Source: Paraburkholderia silviterrae (GTDB lineage: Bacteria > Pseudomonadota > Gammaproteobacteria > Burkholderiales > Burkholderiaceae). From it: 64,000 nt of DNA. Below the pieces are notes generated by a model that did no database searches, had not been told where the DNA came from, and was given only the letters and a program-made list of their open reading frames with translations. Within the stretch, counting starts at the first letter, position 1. Every line of letters starts with the position of its first letter. Both the position numbers and the translations under genes were made by a program. Shown here in pieces: positions 45,016 through 54,466 of this stretch. The stretch covers positions 124,001-188,000 of the forward strand of contig NZ_SMRP01000003.1 of NCBI RefSeq assembly GCF_004353915.1. Reading direction: 5' to 3'.

Positions 45016-46068
45016 TCACGTCCCGCGAAATTCCCGCCGCCATGCCGACGGCGAGGTTCTGAACGCCTCCACGAAATGCTGACGCAGCGACGTGGCCGAG
45101 CCGAATCCCGCGCACTGCGCGATGGCGTCGATCGGCTGGTCGGTGGTCTCGAGCAACTGCTGTGCGCGGGCGAGCCGCTCGCCGAGGAGCCACGCGCTCA
45201 CGGTGGCGCCCGTCGTCAGACGGAACTGGCGGGTGAAGGTGCGACGGCTCATGAGCGCACGCCGCGCCAGCGAGTCGAGCGTATGCGGCGTGTCGAGATG
45301 GGCGCGGATCCAGTCGAGCAGGCTCGAAAGCCGGTCGCCGCGCCCGCGCGCCGCCACGGGTTGCTGAACGTACTGCGCCTGGCTGCCCTGACGATGCGGC
45401 GGCACCACGAGCCGCCGCGCCACGTAGTTCGCCGCCTGCGTGCCGGCGAGTCGCCGCAGCAGATGCAGGCAGCAGTCGAGCCCCGCCGCCGTGCCCGCCG
45501 AAGTGAGGATGTCGCCGTCGTCGACATAGAGCACGTCCGGGTCGAAGCGCACTTGCGGGAACTGGCGCGCGAAGGTGTCGGCGGCGGCCCAGTGCGTGGT
45601 GGCCGGGCGGCCGTCGAGCAGGCCCGCGTGCGCGAGCACGAATGCACCGAAGCACAGGCCCACGAGCACCGCGCCGCGCGCGTGTGCCGCGCGCAGCGCA
45701 TCGCATAGCGCATCGGGCGGCACTTCTTCGGCGTCACGCCAGCTCGGCACGACGACCACATCGGCGCCTTCGAGCGCTTCGAGGCCGTAGGGCGCGCCGA
45801 TCGTAAAGCCCGCGGTCGTGGCGAGCGGCCCCGGCTCGGCCGCGCAAACGATCAGCTCGAACGGCGGCACGCCACCTTCCGGGCGCGGCTCGCCGAACAC
45901 GATGCAGGGCACCGAGAGATGAAACGGGATGACGCGATCGAACGCGACCACGGCAATGCGGCGCGCGACCGGGGTCGTCTGTGCCGTCGGTGCGGCAGGT
46001 GCCGGCTGTGCTGCGGCGCTGGCACGGGGCGTGGAAGCTGGCGGCAGGGCACGGGGAACGGTAGACAT
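45016..46068 (-). CDS. GlxA-type AraC-family transcriptional regulator
   Basis: A 350-residue regulator. After a variable Ala/Pro-rich start, a DJ-1/PfpI-like domain occupies residues 40-210 (RIAVVAFDRVIPFHLSVPCIVFGE, GADVVVVPSWRD, VGLCFGAFVLAHAGLLDGRPATTHW). The C-terminus has the double AraC HTH (LDSLARRALMSRRTFTRQFR and IDAIAQCAGFGSATSLRQHF). ATG 46068 with GAGG 6 bp upstream is preferred over 46155. It is divergent from the cysteine hydrolase; a long inverted repeat (46120-46154) lies between them, so local control is likely. Confidence 0.92.
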   Translation of the reverse strand: MSTVPRALPPASTPRASAAAQPAPAAPTAQTTPVARRIAVVAFDRVIPFHLSVPCIVFGEPRPEGGVPPFELIVCAAEPGPLATTAGFTIGAPYGLEALEGADVVVVPSWRDAEEVPPDALCDALRAAHARGAVLVGLCFGAFVLAHAGLLDGRPATTHWAAADTFARQFPQVRFDPDVLYVDDGDILTSAGTAAGLDCCLHLLRRLAGTQAANYVARRLVVPPHRQGSQAQYVQQPVAARGRGDRLSSLLDWIRAHLDTPHTLDSLARRALMSRRTFTRQFRLTTGATVSAWLLGERLARAQQLLETTDQPIDAIAQCAGFGSATSLRQHFVEAFRTSPSAWRREFRGT

Positions 46069-46119
46069 CGATCGCCTCGCGAGTAGAGAGGGCATGGGCG
46101 TGCAGCGTTTGCACACATT

Positions 46120-46154
46120 TGGCCCAATTCTAGCGAAAGTTGTCAATTGGGCCA
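46120..46154. promoter_or_regulatory. Perfect inverted repeat in the divergent promoter region
   Basis: 10-bp arms TGGCCCAATT and AATTGGGCCA separated by 15 nt, 52 bp upstream of the AraC-type regulator and 127 bp upstream of the cysteine hydrolase. Candidate regulatory site; no T-run, so not a terminator. Confidence 0.6.
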
Positions 46155-46280
46155 CTGTGCGCGTGCGGCGCGCCGGTCAACAATGCCTCCATCGCAGCCG
46201 AGCCGCCTGGTCAGCCGCGAATTCCACCGGATTCCCACCCGGATTCCCGCCAGGCTCATATCGAAGAAGGAGGTATCGCC

Positions 46281-46916
46281 ATGTCCGCAACCCCCCGCCG
46301 TGCGCTGGTCGTCATCGACGTGCAGAACGAGTACGTCACCGGCGATCTGCCGATCGAATATCCGGACGTCCAGACGTCGCTCGCCAACGTAGGCCGCGCA
46401 ATCGATGCGGCGCGCGCCGCCGGCGTGCCGGTCGTGGTGGTGCAGAACTTCGCGCCCGCCGACTCGCCGCTGTTCGCGCGCGGCAGCGTCGGCGCCGAGC
46501 TGCACCCTGTGGTGGCCTCGCGCGAACGCGATCATTACGTGGAAAAGGCGTTGCCGAGCGCCTTCGCGGGCACCGATCTCGCCGCATGGCTCACCGCGCG
46601 CGGCATCGACACGCTGGCCGTCGCCGGCTACATGACGCACAACTGCGACGCGTCGACCGTGTTCGATGCGACGCACGCCGGTCTCGCTGTCGAGTTCCTC
46701 GAGGACGCGACCGGCGCTGTGCCCTACGAGAACGCGGCGGGCGCCGCGAGCGCCGCGGAGATCCATCGCGTGTTCAGCGTGGTGATGCACTCGCGCTTCG
46801 CCGCGGTCGCGAGCACCGATGCATGGATTGCCGCGCTCGAAGCGGGCGTGCCGCTGCAGCGCGACAACATCTACGCCTCGAATCAGCGCGCACGCGCAAG
46901 TCACGTAACGGCTTGA
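46281..46916 (+). CDS. Cysteine hydrolase (isochorismatase-like)
   Basis: A 211-residue enzyme of the isochorismatase/nicotinamidase fold. The triad is visible: Asp in LVVIDVQNEYVTGD, Lys in YVEKALPSAFAGT and Cys in VAGYMTHNCDASTVFDA. AGGAGG lies about 6 bp before ATG 46281. The family hydrolyses amides or enol ethers; the substrate is unknown. It is divergent from a GlxA-type regulator, a common arrangement in which the regulator controls the hydrolase. Confidence 0.9.
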   Translation: MSATPRRALVVIDVQNEYVTGDLPIEYPDVQTSLANVGRAIDAARAAGVPVVVVQNFAPADSPLFARGSVGAELHPVVASRERDHYVEKALPSAFAGTDLAAWLTARGIDTLAVAGYMTHNCDASTVFDATHAGLAVEFLEDATGAVPYENAAGAASAAEIHRVFSVVMHSRFAAVASTDAWIAALEAGVPLQRDNIYASNQRARASHVTA

Positions 46917-46986
46917 TGCCGGCCGGGCGGCGGCCGCTAGCGCGGCCGCCTTCGCGGGCTCACGCGCTGCGCCGCGCCTCGCGGCA

Positions 46987-47637
46987 CTATTCCTGCGCCG
47001 CCGGATCGACGCGCAACGCCGGGCTGTAACGCAGCGCGTCGAGCATGGCCTCGACGTGCTGCTCCGCGTGGTGCGCCACGTCGAACATGTCCGGCAGGGT
47101 CGCCATGTCGCGCAGCGCGCCCGTGATGAACGAATGCAGCACGCGCGCCGCGCGCGGGGCATCGAGATTGGGCGGCAGTTGCCCCTTGGACATCGCGTTG
47201 CGCAAGCCTTCCTCGATGCGCATGAGACCCTCGCGCATGTTGCCCTGATGGCGCGCCATCACGGGCCCCATTTCCTCCACGAACTCGCACTTCAGAAACA
47301 GGATCTCGAACACGCGGCGCCGCCGCGCGTCGGTGGCGGTGTCGCGCAGGCACAGCACGCAGAGCTCCTTGATGCGCCCGAGCGGGTTGGGCTCGTCCGG
47401 GTCGACCGTGGCCGCCTTCATCTCGTCGAGCGGCAGGATCACGCGGTCGAACATGGCCGTAAAGAGATCGCCCTTGTTCTCGAAATGCCAGTAGATCGCC
47501 CCGCGCGTGACGCCAGCTGCCTGGGCGATATCGGCGAGCGAGCTGCGCGAGACGCCTTTTTCGAAAAAGACGTGCTCGGCGGCGTCGAGAATGCGGTTGC
47601 GCGTCTCCAGCGCTTCCTCTTTCGTGCGTCGGACCAT
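46987..47637 (-). CDS. bpeR: TetR-family repressor of the RND efflux operon (AcrR/BpeR-like)
   Basis: A 216-residue repressor. The N-terminal HTH shows RRTKEEALETRNRILDAAEHVFFEKGV and SLADIAQAAGVTRGAIYWHFENKGDLF, the AcrR-type pattern; the C-terminal ligand-binding part is helical (EILFLKCEFVEEMGPVMARHQ). It is divergent from the efflux operon, and an AcrR-like palindrome lies in the intervening region. By family knowledge it represses the pump genes until bound by hydrophobic ligands. The gene symbol is by analogy with Burkholderia BpeR. Confidence 0.88.
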   Translation of the reverse strand: MVRRTKEEALETRNRILDAAEHVFFEKGVSRSSLADIAQAAGVTRGAIYWHFENKGDLFTAMFDRVILPLDEMKAATVDPDEPNPLGRIKELCVLCLRDTATDARRRRVFEILFLKCEFVEEMGPVMARHQGNMREGLMRIEEGLRNAMSKGQLPPNLDAPRAARVLHSFITGALRDMATLPDMFDVAHHAEQHVEAMLDALRYSPALRVDPAAQE

Positions 47638-48072
47638 GGCGGGTTACTGCTCAGTATGTGGGTTATGAGGGTTGGAAATCATTTAAGAGCCAGATCGGCA
47701 AAGCGTTGATTTGTAATAGGGACGCCGTGCGCCGAAGGCCCTTGAGTGAACGTTCTAGCGGAATGATTCGTTCTTATACATTCATTCGCGAATGTATCTA
47801 TAATACCACCCCACCACCTGGGCACCTCAAGAATTGATGTCCGGTTAATATCCGTCACTGGCCAAATGGTCGTAGAAACCCCAATGCGCGCTGTTCACTA
47901 ACGTTGCGCGCTGAGAAGTCGCCCGGACGGATGTTGCTGACCGGTCTCGCGCCATTCCAGAAGTGCCGGGTTTTCCGTCAGGTATCGCCAGATGCTGGCG
48001 TGCGTCGTCGTCCTTCTTCGGGAAGGGTGCCGCACGCTGCTTTTATTGTCAGTTATAGACAGAGGTCGCTCC
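47638..48072. other. Intergenic control region between the TetR gene and the efflux operon
   Basis: About 435 bp containing the operator/promoter at 47775-47804 and a leader of roughly 260 bp before the first pump gene. The leader holds no convincing gene. Confidence 0.6.
47775..47804 (+). promoter_or_regulatory. Efflux operon promoter overlapped by an AcrR-like operator
   Basis: A perfect TATAAT (47799-47804) is preceded at 18 bp by TATACA (47775-47780). Between them lies an inverted repeat with 8-bp arms ATACATTC and GAATGTAT (47776-47797), whose core closely follows the known E. coli AcrR operator pattern TACAT-N-CATT...GAATGTAT. Repressor bound here would block RNA polymerase. Confidence 0.75.
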
Positions 48073-49335
48073 ATGCGCGTCGAACGGGTTCCATTCCGCC
48101 TTATTACCTTCGCGACGGCTGCCGTAGTGCTCGCAGCGTGCGGGCAAAAGCAGTCCGCGCCGCCGCCGCAAACCCCCGAAGTCGGCGTCGTCGCCGTCCA
48201 GCCCACCTCGGTGCCGGTCGTGAGCGAGCTGCCGGGCCGCACCAATGCCTTCCTCGTCGCGCAAGTGCGCGCTCGGGTCGACGGCATCGTGCTGCGCCGC
48301 GAGTTCACCGAAGGGGCGGTCGTGAAGGCGGGCCAGCGCCTGTACAAGATCGATCCGGCGCCGTACATCGCCACGCTCAATAACGCCAAGGCCTCGCTTG
48401 CGAAGGCGAAGGCGAATCTCGTCACGCAGAATGCACTCGTCGCGCGCTACAAGGTGCTCGTCGCGGCCAATGCGGTCAGCAAGCAGGACTACGACAACGC
48501 GGTGTCCGCGCAAGGCCAGGCGCAAGCCGACGTCGATGCGGGCAAGGCCGCGGTCGACACCGCGCAGATCAATCTGGGCTACACGGATGTGCTCTCGCCC
48601 ATCACCGGCAAGGTCGGCATCTCGCAGGTCACGCCGGGCGCCTACGTGCAGGCGAGCCAGGCGACGCTCATGTCCACCGTGCAGCAGATGGACCCGATGT
48701 ACGTGGACCTCACGCAGTCGAGCCTCGACGGCCTGAAGCTGCGCCGCGACGTCGAGTCCGGGCGCCTGAAGACCAATGGCCCGGATGCGGCCAAGGTCTC
48801 GCTCGTGCTCGAAGACGGCCGCACCTATGCGCAGCAGGGCAAGCTCCAGTTCACCGACGTCACGGTCGACCAGACCACCGGCTCGGTTACGATCCGCGCG
48901 CTGTTCCCGAACCCCGACCGTGTGCTGCTGCCGGGCATGTTCGTGCGCGCGCGCATCGACGAAGGCACCAACGACAACGCGTACCTCGTGCCGCAGGTGG
49001 GCGTGCAGCACGACCAGAAGGGCCAGGCCACGGTGCTGCTCGTCGACGACAAGAACAAGGTCGCGGTCCATCCGGTCGTCACCGCGGGCACGCAGGGCCA
49101 GGACTGGGTCGTCGAAAGTGGCCTGCAACCCGGCGACCGGGTGATCGTGCAGGGCACCGAGAAGGTCCACCCGGGCACGACCGTGAAGGCGGTGGACGCA
49201 CACCTGCCGCCGCCGCCGCCGCCGGGCGCGCCTTCGGCCGATGAGGCGACGGCTTCGGGCTACGCGAGCGCAGGTGCGTCTGGCGCATCCGCGGCCCACG
49301 CTGCGTCCGCACCCGCTGCCTCCGCTGCGCAATAA
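48073..49335 (+). CDS. bpeA: RND efflux periplasmic adaptor (MexA/AcrA/BpeA type)
   Basis: A 420-residue membrane fusion protein. A lipobox at VVLAACGQ (Cys about residue 22) makes it a lipoprotein. The body shows the lipoyl half-motifs (ARVDGIVLRREFTEGAVVKAGQRLYKIDPAPY and LSPITGKVGIS), a coiled-coil hairpin between them, and the beta-barrel domain. The C-terminus is Pro/Ala-rich. It joins the inner-membrane pump to the outer-membrane channel. First gene of a three-gene operon; 15 bp before the pump gene. Confidence 0.93.
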   Translation: MRVERVPFRLITFATAAVVLAACGQKQSAPPPQTPEVGVVAVQPTSVPVVSELPGRTNAFLVAQVRARVDGIVLRREFTEGAVVKAGQRLYKIDPAPYIATLNNAKASLAKAKANLVTQNALVARYKVLVAANAVSKQDYDNAVSAQGQAQADVDAGKAAVDTAQINLGYTDVLSPITGKVGISQVTPGAYVQASQATLMSTVQQMDPMYVDLTQSSLDGLKLRRDVESGRLKTNGPDAAKVSLVLEDGRTYAQQGKLQFTDVTVDQTTGSVTIRALFPNPDRVLLPGMFVRARIDEGTNDNAYLVPQVGVQHDQKGQATVLLVDDKNKVAVHPVVTAGTQGQDWVVESGLQPGDRVIVQGTEKVHPGTTVKAVDAHLPPPPPPGAPSADEATASGYASAGASGASAAHAASAPAASAAQ

Positions 49336-49350
49336 CAGGGAGCCTGCTTC

Positions 49351-52300
49351 ATGGCAAAGTTCTTTATCGATCGCCCGATTTTTGCATGGGTGATCGCCAT
49401 CATTCTGATGCTGGCGGGCGTGGCGTCGGTGTTCACGCTGCCGGTCGCGCAGTATCCGACCATCGCGCCGCCGTCCATCCAGATCAGCGCCAACTATCCG
49501 GGCGCGTCGGCGAAGACGGTGGAAGATACGGTCACCCAGGTGATCGAGCAGCAGATGAGCGGTCTCGACCACTTGCTGTATCTTTCGTCGACTTCCGACG
49601 ACTCGGGCACGTCCACCATCACGCTGACCTTCGCCGCGGGCACCAACCCGGACATCGCGCAGGTGCAGGTGCAGAACAAGCTGCAACTGGCCACGCCGGT
49701 CCTGCCGCAGGTGGTGCAGCAGCTCGGCATCAGCGTCACCAAGTCGAGCAGCAGCTTCCTGCTCGTGCTGGCGTTCGTGTCCGAAGACGGCAGCATGACC
49801 AAGTACGACCTCGCGAACTACGTGGCGTCGAACGTGAAGGACCCGATCAGCCGGATCGACGGTGTGGGCACGGTCACGCTGTTCGGCTCGCAGTACGCGA
49901 TGCGCGTCTGGATCGATCCGAACAAGCTCACGAACTTCCAGCTCACGCCGAACGACGTGACGGCCGCGATCACCGCGCAGAACGTGCAGATCGCGGGCGG
50001 CCAGCTAGGCGGCACGCCCTCGGTGGCGGGGCAGTCGTTCCAGGCGACCATCACGGAATCGACGCTGCTGCACACGCCTGAGGAGTTCGGCAACATCCTG
50101 CTGAAGGTGAACCAGGACGGCTCGCAGGTGCGCCTGAAGGACGTGGCGCGCATCAGCCTGGGCGGCGAGAACTACAACTTCGACACCAAGTACAACGGTG
50201 CGCCGACCGCCGGCCTCGGCATTCAGCTCGCGACGGGCGCCAACGCGCTGCAGACCGCGAAGCTCGTGCGCCAGGAGATCGACAGCCTCTCGAAGTACTT
50301 CCCGCACGGCCTCGTCGTGAAGTACCCGTACGACACGACGCCGTTCGTGCGCCTGTCGATCGAGGAAGTGATCAAGACGCTGCTCGAAGGCATCGTGCTG
50401 GTGTTCCTCGTGATGTACCTGTTCCTGCAGAACCTGCGCGCGACCTTGATCCCGACGATCGCGGTGCCGGTGGTGCTGCTGGGCACGTTCGCGATCATGG
50501 GGGCGGTGGGCTTCTCCATCAATACGCTGTCGATGTTCGGCCTCGTGCTCGCCATCGGCCTGCTCGTGGACGACGCGATCGTGGTGGTGGAGAACGTCGA
50601 GCGGGTGATGACCGAAGAGGGGCTCGGGCCGAAGGAAGCCACACGCAAGGCGATGGGCCAGATCACCGGCGCGCTCGTGGGCGTGGCGCTCGTGCTGGGC
50701 GCGGTGTTCGTGCCGGTGGCGTTCTCGGGCGGCTCGGTGGGCGCAATCTACCGGCAGTTCTCGCTCACGATCGTGGCGGCGATGGCGCTGTCCGTGATGG
50801 TGGCGCTGATTCTCACGCCGGCGCTGTGCGCGACCATTCTCAAGCCTATCCCGAAGGGGCACCACGAAGAGAAGAAGGGCTTCTTCGGCTGGTTCAACCG
50901 CACTTTCGAGCGCAGCCGCGACAAGTATCACAGCGGCGTGTACCACGTGATCAAGCGCTCGGGCCGCTGGCTCATCATCTATCTCGCGGTGGTCGTCGCG
51001 GTTGGCCTCCTGTTCGTGCGCCTGCCGAAGTCGTTCCTGCCCGATGAAGACCAGGGCACGATGTTCGTGATCGTGCAGACGCCCTCGGGCTCGACCCAGG
51101 AAACCACGGCGCGCACGCTTGCCAACATCCAGAACTGGCTGCTCAAGGACGAAGGCAGCATTGTCGAGTCGGTGTTCACGGTGAACGGCTTCAGCTTCGC
51201 GGGCCGCGGCCAGAACTCGGGTCTCGTGTTCGTGCGCCTGAAGGACTACAAGCAGCGCCAGCACGCGGACCAGAAGGTCCAGGCGCTGGTGCGCCGCATG
51301 TTCGGGCATTACGCGGGCTACAAGGACGCGATGGTGATTCCGGTGAATCCGCCTTCGATTCCTGAACTGGGCACGGCCTCGGGCTTCGACTTCGAGCTGC
51401 AGGACCGCGGCGGCGTCGGCCACGAGAAGCTGATGGAAGCGCGCAACATGCTGCTCGGCATGGCCGCGAAGGACCCGACGCTCGCGCTCGTGCGCCCGAA
51501 CGGCCTGAACGACACGCCGCAGTACAAGGTGGACATCGACCGTGAGAAGGCGAACGCGCTGGGCGTGACGTCGGCTGCAATCGACCAGACCTTCTCGATC
51601 GCGTGGGCGTCGCAGTACGTGAACAACTTCCTCGATACGGACGGCCGTATCAAGAAGGTGTACGTCCAGTCCGACGCACCGTTCCGCATGACGCCGTCGG
51701 ACATGAACATCTGGTACGTGCGCAACAGCTCGGGCGGGATGGTGCCGTTCAGCGCGTTCGCGACCGGCCAATGGACCTACGGCTCACCAAAGCTCGAGCG
51801 CTACAACGGCATCTCGGCGGTGGAAATCCAGGGGCAGGCGGGTCAGGGCAAGTCGACGGGCCAGGCAATGACGGCCATGGAGAAAATCGCAGCGAAGCTG
51901 CCCGCGGGCATCGGCTACGAATGGACGGGGCTTTCGTTCCAGGAAATCCAGTCGGGCTCGCAGGCACCGATTCTCTACGGCATCTCGATCCTCGTCGTGT
52001 TCCTGTGTCTCGCGGCGCTCTATGAGAGCTGGTCGATCCCGTTCTCGGTCATCATGGTGGTGCCGCTCGGCGTGCTCGGCGCGCTGCTCGCGGTGACGCT
52101 GCGCGGCCTCGAGAACGACGTGTTCTTCCAGGTGGGTCTGTTGACCACCGTGGGTCTCTCGGCGAAGAACGCGATTCTGATCGTGGAGTTCGCGCGCGAC
52201 CTGCAGGCGGACGGGAAGATGGGACCGATCGAGGCGGCGCTCGAAGCCTCGCGACTGCGTCTGCGGCCGATTCTGATGACGTCGATGGCGTTCATTCTCG

Positions 52301-52653
52301 GCGTGCTGCCGCTCGCGATCAGCAACGGCGCGGGCTCAGCTTCGCAGCACGCGATCGGCACGGGCGTGATCGGCGGGATGCTGACCGCCACGTTCCTCGC
52401 GATCTTCATGATCCCGATGTTCTTCGTCGTGATCCGCGCGAAGTTCGCCGGCGAGAAGGAAGATGCCGACACGGCGCTTGCACACTACGAAGAGCACCAC
52501 GCGCACGACCACGACGACGAGAACGGCGGCAACGCCGGCTCCGGCGGCGGCTCGGGCGGCGCGGGTGGCTCGGGCGGCCCCGGCGGTTCGAACGGCGGCG
52601 GCTCGGGTGGACCGGCTGGCGGCGGCAACGGCCAGGGCAAGGAAGGACATTGA
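49351..52653 (+). CDS. bpeB: RND multidrug efflux transporter (AcrB/MexB/BpeB type)
   Basis: An 1100-residue proton-driven pump with 12 transmembrane helices. Hallmarks are [21 protein letters not shown] at the start, the helix-4 region [23 protein letters not shown] with the paired Asp of proton relay, FGASVSD-like periplasmic porter regions, and a C-terminal [23 protein letters not shown]. The last 60 residues are unusual: an acidic/His cluster ([16 protein letters not shown]) and then a Gly/Ser/Asn-rich tail, making it about 50 residues longer than AcrB. Second gene of the operon; the outer-membrane gene starts 1 bp after its stop. Confidence 0.95.
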   Translation: MAKFFIDRPIFAWVIAIILMLAGVASVFTLPVAQYPTIAPPSIQISANYPGASAKTVEDTVTQVIEQQMSGLDHLLYLSSTSDDSGTSTITLTFAAGTNPDIAQVQVQNKLQLATPVLPQVVQQLGISVTKSSSSFLLVLAFVSEDGSMTKYDLANYVASNVKDPISRIDGVGTVTLFGSQYAMRVWIDPNKLTNFQLTPNDVTAAITAQNVQIAGGQLGGTPSVAGQSFQATITESTLLHTPEEFGNILLKVNQDGSQVRLKDVARISLGGENYNFDTKYNGAPTAGLGIQLATGANALQTAKLVRQEIDSLSKYFPHGLVVKYPYDTTPFVRLSIEEVIKTLLEGIVLVFLVMYLFLQNLRATLIPTIAVPVVLLGTFAIMGAVGFSINTLSMFGLVLAIGLLVDDAIVVVENVERVMTEEGLGPKEATRKAMGQITGALVGVALVLGAVFVPVAFSGGSVGAIYRQFSLTIVAAMALSVMVALILTPALCATILKPIPKGHHEEKKGFFGWFNRTFERSRDKYHSGVYHVIKRSGRWLIIYLAVVVAVGLLFVRLPKSFLPDEDQGTMFVIVQTPSGSTQETTARTLANIQNWLLKDEGSIVESVFTVNGFSFAGRGQNSGLVFVRLKDYKQRQHADQKVQALVRRMFGHYAGYKDAMVIPVNPPSIPELGTASGFDFELQDRGGVGHEKLMEARNMLLGMAAKDPTLALVRPNGLNDTPQYKVDIDREKANALGVTSAAIDQTFSIAWASQYVNNFLDTDGRIKKVYVQSDAPFRMTPSDMNIWYVRNSSGGMVPFSAFATGQWTYGSPKLERYNGISAVEIQGQAGQGKSTGQAMTAMEKIAAKLPAGIGYEWTGLSFQEIQSGSQAPILYGISILVVFLCLAALYESWSIPFSVIMVVPLGVLGALLAVTLRGLENDVFFQVGLLTTVGLSAKNAILIVEFARDLQADGKMGPIEAALEASRLRLRPILMTSMAFILGVLPLAISNGAGSASQHAIGTGVIGGMLTATFLAIFMIPMFFVVIRAKFAGEKEDADTALAHYEEHHAHDHDDENGGNAGSGGGSGGAGGSGGPGGSNGGGSGGPAGGGNGQGKEGH

Positions 52654-52654
52654 G

Positions 52655-54199
52655 ATGCATAAACTATCCGTAATTGCAGTGGCCGCCGCAGTGGCCACCA
52701 CCGTCCTCGCGGGCTGCACGATGGAGCCGCGGTATCACCGGCCCGATGCGCCGGTGTCGCAGACCTTCCCGCAGGGCGGTGTCTACGCGACGCAGCCTGG
52801 CGCGACCGGTGAGAACGGCCAGCCCGGCCGCAGCGCCAGCGGCGCCGCGGCCACCGACATCGGCTGGCGCGAATTCTTCGTCGATCCGCGCCTGCAGCAG
52901 TTGGTCGAGATCGCGCTGAAGAACAACCGCGACCTGCGCGTCTCGGTGCTTAACGTCGAGGCGGCGCGCGCGCAGTATCAGATCACGCGCGCCGATCTGT
53001 TCCCGGCCATCAACGGCGTGGGCACGGACACGCGCACGCGCGTGCCGCGCGATTTGCAGAGCGCGCCAAACAACCCGTACAGCGTCTATAACGTGGGCGT
53101 GCAGGCGTCCTGGGAAATCGACTTCTGGGGGCGCGTGCGCAGCCTGAAGGACCAGGCGCTCGCGCAGTATCTGTCGACGGCGCAGGCGCGCAAGGCGGCG
53201 GAGATCTCGCTCGTCTCGCAGGTCGCCGACCAGTACCTGGCGATGCTCGCCGACGACGACCTGCTGAAGGTCACGCAGGACACCCTCAAGACGGCGCAGG
53301 ACTCGTACAACATCACGAAGGCGCAGTTCGACACCGGCACCGGAACCGAGCTCGATCTGCGCCAGGCGCAGACCGTGGTCGAGAACGCGCAGGCCAACCT
53401 GCAGGCGCAAATGCGCGCCCGCGCGCAGGCCGAAAACGCGCTCGTGCTGCTGATCGGCGAGCCGCTGCCGGCGGATCTGGCGCAAGGCATGCCGCTCGAC
53501 GGCCAGAACCTGCTCACCGACATCCCGGCTGGCCTGCCATCGGACCTGCTCACGCGGCGTCCGGACATCATGGAGGCCGAGGAGAGCCTGCTCGCGGCGA
53601 ATGCCAATATTGGCGCGGCGCGTGCGGCGTTCTTCCCGAAGGTTTCGCTCACGGCGGCGTTCGGCACCGAAAGCCTTTCGCTGGGCGGCCTCTTCAAGGC
53701 GGGCACGGCGGCGTGGAGCTTCGCGCCGCAGATCACGATGCCGATCTTCGAAGGCGGCGCGAACATCGCGAACCTGCAGCTCGCGAATGTGCAAAAGCGC
53801 ATCGAGATCGCCAACTACGAGAAGGCGATCCAGTCGGCGTTCCGCGAAGTGGCCGATGGTCTCGCGGCGCGCGGCACCTACGATCAGCAGATCGGGGCGC
53901 TCGCGCGCAGCACCTTCGCGAGCCAGCGCGGGCTCGACCTTGCGGAGCTGCGCTACAAGAACGGCGTGGACAGCTATCTGCCGGTGCTGGCCGCGCAGAC
54001 CAGCCTGTACACGTCGCAGCAGGCGCTCGTCACGGCGCGGCTCGCGCGGCTCACCAACCTCGTCGATCTGTATCGTGCGCTGGGCGGCGGCTGGATCGAG
54101 CACGCGGGCGAGACGCCGCGCCCGGCCGATGCGCCGGTCGACTACGGCGCGGCCAGCGCGCCGGCGGCGGCTTCGGCGCCGGCCGCAACGTCGGGTTGA
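52655..54199 (+). CDS. oprB: Outer-membrane efflux channel lipoprotein (OprM/OprB type)
   Basis: A 514-residue TolC-like factor. The signal peptide ends at VLAGC (Cys about residue 21). Characteristic blocks are FFVDPRLQQLVEIALKNNRDLRVSVLNVEAARAQYQI, VGVQASWEIDFWGRVRSL, GTGTELDLRQAQTVVENAQANLQ and LPSDLLTRRPDIMEAEESLLAANANIGAARAAFFP. The C-terminal tail is Ala/Pro-rich. ATG 52655 immediately follows the pump stop codon. Completes the tripartite pump; transcription ends at the terminator at 54241. Confidence 0.94.
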   Translation: MHKLSVIAVAAAVATTVLAGCTMEPRYHRPDAPVSQTFPQGGVYATQPGATGENGQPGRSASGAAATDIGWREFFVDPRLQQLVEIALKNNRDLRVSVLNVEAARAQYQITRADLFPAINGVGTDTRTRVPRDLQSAPNNPYSVYNVGVQASWEIDFWGRVRSLKDQALAQYLSTAQARKAAEISLVSQVADQYLAMLADDDLLKVTQDTLKTAQDSYNITKAQFDTGTGTELDLRQAQTVVENAQANLQAQMRARAQAENALVLLIGEPLPADLAQGMPLDGQNLLTDIPAGLPSDLLTRRPDIMEAEESLLAANANIGAARAAFFPKVSLTAAFGTESLSLGGLFKAGTAAWSFAPQITMPIFEGGANIANLQLANVQKRIEIANYEKAIQSAFREVADGLAARGTYDQQIGALARSTFASQRGLDLAELRYKNGVDSYLPVLAAQTSLYTSQQALVTARLARLTNLVDLYRALGGGWIEHAGETPRPADAPVDYGAASAPAAASAPAATSG

Positions 54200-54240
54200 G
54201 CGACGCGAACGCAGGCTGTGCCTGACGGAGTAGCGATGAA

Positions 54241-54271
54241 AAACGCCACGGGAGGCCGTGGCGTTTTTTTT
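54241..54271 (+). terminator. Terminator of the efflux operon
   Basis: AAACGCCACGG/CCGTGGCGTTT stem with a GAGG loop and a run of eight T. Confidence 0.9.
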
Positions 54272-54371
54272 AAGCCATTCGAATGAGCCATGCGAGTGCC
54301 GGGATGGTGGAGCGGGCAGGGCGCGCATTGCCTCCGCACGGGCCCGCCCATCAGCAATGCAGCACGCCCAA

Positions 54372-54404
54372 AACAAAAAAGGCGTCACGGTTTCCCGTGA
54401 CGCC
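54372..54404 (-). terminator. Terminator of the permease gene (minus strand)
   Basis: Perfect 10-bp stem GGCGTCACGG/CCGTGACGCC with a 4-nt loop; on the minus strand it is followed by TTTTTTGTTTT. It lies 63 bp after the permease stop. Confidence 0.85.
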
Positions 54405-54466
54405 AAACCAGCAAAAGGCCCCGGCACGCGTGTCTGTCACCCGGCCGGGGCGCCTCTCGCGTCGAC

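Noticed and set aside
47904-48383. 159-codon frame overlapping the leader and start of the adaptor gene
   Set aside because: Overlaps the well-supported adaptor in another frame; Arg/Ala-rich translation is a shadow.
50005-51771. 588-codon minus-strand frame inside the RND pump gene
   Set aside because: Antisense shadow of a well-supported transporter.
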